64,000 nt of DNA, taken from assembly GCA_973895155.1 (NCBI GenBank), contig OZ316891.1, positions 4,402,001 to 4,466,000 on the forward strand, given 5' to 3'. Under the pieces are notes generated by a model that was not told the DNA's origin, did not search any database, and saw only the letters and a list, made by a program, of their open reading frames with translations. Both the position numbers and the translations under genes were made by a program. The stretch comes from Marsupella aquatica. Taxonomy: Eukaryota; Marchantiophyta. Positions 61,391 to 64,000 of this stretch are shown here, piece by piece (within the stretch, counting starts at the first letter, position 1; each line of letters opens with the position of its first letter).

Positions 61391-64000
61391 ATGGCTCCAA
61401 GGTTGCCTCTTCACAACCCATTTAGGATTAGGCATCATGATTCTAAATTGTGGATGCGTGAACAAGCCCGGGCCGCCCAAGGTAGGAGTAGGAGGATGAG
61501 ATGCCCATGCACACAGTGCCAAGGATTCAAGTCATTGAGTTTGAACACTGTGCACCTTCACCTGCTGCGGCATGAAAGGCACCCTCGGTGGAGGGTTTGG
61601 AATGTACCAGCAGAAGAAGACTCCTCTGATGAAGAGTGGAGAGCTGACTTTGTGGATTCTAATACAGCTAGGCGTAGAGACTACGTAGAGCAGGACATAG
61701 ACTGTGCAGAGGATGGTCCTGGGGTCCAACATGAGAACGTGGATGACCAAGATGGAGATGCAGAGGCAGTCACTGAGGACGGTGGGATGGATGTCCCAAG
61801 AATGGTTCAAGAGATTTTTGAAGACCTTGATGCTTTTTACGACACAGTGGAATCAGAAGAGGACAATGAACCGCAGCCACACATTGGCGACGGCCAAGCT
61901 GAACCTGACTTTGACATTGGGGAAGGTGCAGCAGAGAGGGAGTGGGTGTTTGGGGGCCCAAAACACATCAAAGAAGCTTGCATTCCTATCTACGAGGGGT
62001 CGAACTGCTCCAAGCTGGGTTTTGTCGTGTTGTTGTTGAACATCTGTGGCAATCACAATGTTCCCAATATATTTGTGACAGAGTTGTTGACCTTCCTGCG
62101 CCGAAATGTGTTACCAGATGGTAATTCAATTCCAAAAAATATGTACGAGGCTAGGAAATTGATGTCTAACCTTGGGCTGAACTATGTGTCTATTGACGCA
62201 TGCCCTGATGGGTGTGTTCTCTTTCGCAAAGAGCATGCAGATAAATTGACATGCCCTCATTGTGGTAAGCACAGGTACAAGAATGTAGGGAAATGTACAC
62301 ACCCTGCCAAGGTTCTTCGTCATTTTCCTCTCATTCCTAGACTACAACGTCTGTTTAGATGCCCTGCCATTTCCAAGCTGATGACATGGACTCCTGATAA
62401 CAAGAGCAGTGATGGCCTGCAGCGTCACATTGGAGATTCCAACCATTGGAAATTTGTTGATGAGAGGTGGCCACAGTTTGCTGCAGAGAAGCGGAACTTT
62501 CGATTTGGTCTATCACTGGATGGAGTAAACCCATTTGGAGACAAAAACAACCGTTATTCATGTTGGCCGGTTACGCTGCTAAATTACAACCTTCCCCCAT
62601 GGATGACTACAAAGAGGTTTTTTGTCATGATGGTGCTGTTAATCCCTGGACCAGCTTCTGTGACCGAGCAATTCATAGATATCATGTTGGCTCCAGCAGT
62701 GGAAGAGTGGAAGACTTTGTGGATAGAAGGGGTGTTAACCCATGATGTTCTGAAGGGGCTTCTTCGACCCAGCCCCTTTAGACTACATGCAATTTGTTTG
62801 CTGGATATAGCAGATTACCCAGGCCATGGCATCATATCTGGACGAGTGACAAAGGGCTATGTGGGGTGCACACCATGTGGGAAAAATGTGACAAGTGAGT
62901 GGTCGCATGCCTTGCACAGTATGAAATTTCAGGGGCATAGAAGGTATCTGCCTGTTGATCATCCTTACAGGCACACACGGTCTCAAATTGCACACTTCAA
63001 CAACAAAACAGAGCTTCGTGGCCCACCACAGAGGGTCACCAGAGAGCAAGTCCTGAGGTGGGCAGCCAGGAAGGCTGATTGGGACAAGAGAAGTGCCACT
63101 GATCGAGAACCTGAGGATCCAGTGGTGAAACACGGTGTGAAAAGACAGACCTTGATGGACTTGGAGTTGGAGTACTGGAGGGTAATGTACTTAGCCTCCA
63201 GCCCCTGTATGATTGCAATTTTAGATTGGAGCAATGGTGGATTGATGTTGGTTACAATCCTCCTATGTGGTTAATTAGTGTTTCTGTTGTTGAATTCTTT
63301 GCTTTGTGGAGTGCAGGAATTCGAGCCCAGCAAACACAATGTGGACGTCGTGCACATTGAGAAAAATATTTGTGAGAGCTTGCTGAAGTTCTTGTCGGGT
63401 GAGAAAGATACAGGAGCAGTTCGAGCTGATATGCAACAGAAGGGGATTCGCCCTCACCTTTGGTTGAAGCCCCATGCAAGCAATCCCAATGTACTTCTCA
63501 AGTTCCAAGCTCCCTATGTGTGCACACAGGATGAATGGAAGACATTCTTGTATAGATTGAGCTGTCTGAAAGTGCCCTCTGGCTATGCTGGTGCCTTCAA
63601 GAAGCATATTACAAAGAATAAACTTGGCAGTATGAAAACACATGACTACCATGTGTTGATGCAGCACATTCTGCCCCTATGCCTCAGAGGTCTCATGCAG
63701 AAACCAGTCCGTAATGTCATTCTTCGACTGTGCAATGTATTTCGCCGTATATGTGTGAAAGTGTGGGATCCCCAAGGATTGGAGCAGTTGAAGCAGGATG
63801 CTGCTTATGTCCTCTGTGACTTGGAGATATACTTCCCCCCTGCTTTCTTTGATGTTATGACTCATCTCCTAATCCATGTGGTAGAAGAGCTAGGGCAGTA
63901 TGGGCCAGTCAGTACCAGATGGATGTACCCTATGGAGCGATACATGAAGTTGTTGAAAGGTCATGTGAGAACATACTACAGGCCAGAGGCTTCCATGGCA
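61391..64000 (+). CDS. CACTA (En/Spm) Tnp2 transposase, copy 2, partial at window end
   Basis: ATG at 61391. Exon 1 runs to 63181 and an intron 63182-63316 (GTAATG...GTGCAG, phase 0) leads into exon 2 at 63317 (EFEPSKHNVDVVHIEKN), open to the window end. N-terminal transposase-associated region with CPCTQC (about residues 38-43), acidic linker about 75-185, Tnp2 core from about 200 (NVPNIFVTELL; CPHCGKHRY zinc motif; GLSLDGVNPFGD near 375; DIADYPGHG), then the DUF4218-type start (FPPAFFDVMTHLL; STRWMYPMERYMK). It catalyses cut-and-paste movement of CACTA elements. No frame breaks are seen. Compared with the copy at 26688 this one retains the catalytic half. Confidence 0.9.

Noticed and set aside
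1-64000. CRISPR arrays, bacterial operons, tRNA or rRNA genes
   Set aside because: None seen; the repeats are LTRs, minisatellites or telomere-like, and the genes are eukaryotic with introns.

Overview
The window is repeat-rich nuclear DNA from a plant (a streptophyte; I cannot name the species). Support for this comes from Ty3/Gypsy elements with a tRNA-Asp-like primer site, CACTA (En/Spm) transposase genes with DUF4218/DUF4216-type parts, TTTAGGG telomere-type repeats, spliced genes with GT-AG introns, and an EDM2-like PHD protein. One 200-base assembly gap lies at 33508-33707.

Layout. 1-179 is a fragment of a family-C LTR. 180-15096 is a complete, young Ty3/Gypsy element (family A, minus strand) with 4.1-4.2 kb LTRs and an uninterrupted 2132-residue gag-pol. 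15097-26558 is a related plus-strand element (family B) with a truncated 5' LTR, a broken gag-pol and a full 4.6 kb 3' LTR. 26688-31617 is a decayed CACTA element (Tnp2 C-terminal exons, then a TnpA/Transposase_24-like gene). 31618-33507 is part of a B-related LTR. 33708-38899 is a decayed minus-strand transposase gene split by a family-C solo LTR (33920-37757, TSD CCAGG). 38900-42557 is AT-rich DNA with telomere-like repeats. 42558-43595 is an old family-A-like LTR fragment. 44606-51915 is a broken coiled-coil/RING-H2 gene split by a family-B solo LTR (46794-51441, TSD CACTT). 51916-58224 has no convincing gene. 58225-61064 holds three host-like genes (EDM2-like PHD, tandem BRCT, F-box-like). 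61391-64000 is a second, better preserved CACTA Tnp2 gene running off the end.

The most striking system is a set of related Ty3/Gypsy families whose giant LTRs (3.8-4.6 kb) themselves encode a large protein: a globular N-terminal part, then a long coiled coil, then a basic/acidic tail. A complete element therefore carries two copies, one upstream of gag and one downstream of pol, and even a solo LTR keeps the gene. The LTR ends share a terminal hairpin (GTGAY...RTCAC) at the 5' end, a 9-10 bp long-range stem just inside the 3' end (with two compensatory changes between A-type copies), and in A and B types a 14-16 bp palindrome TTCCG-N4-CGGAA. LTR boundaries were fixed from internal repeats, TSDs, primer sites and polypurine tracts read directly in the sequence. 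Domain names rest on motif recognition, not on a database search.
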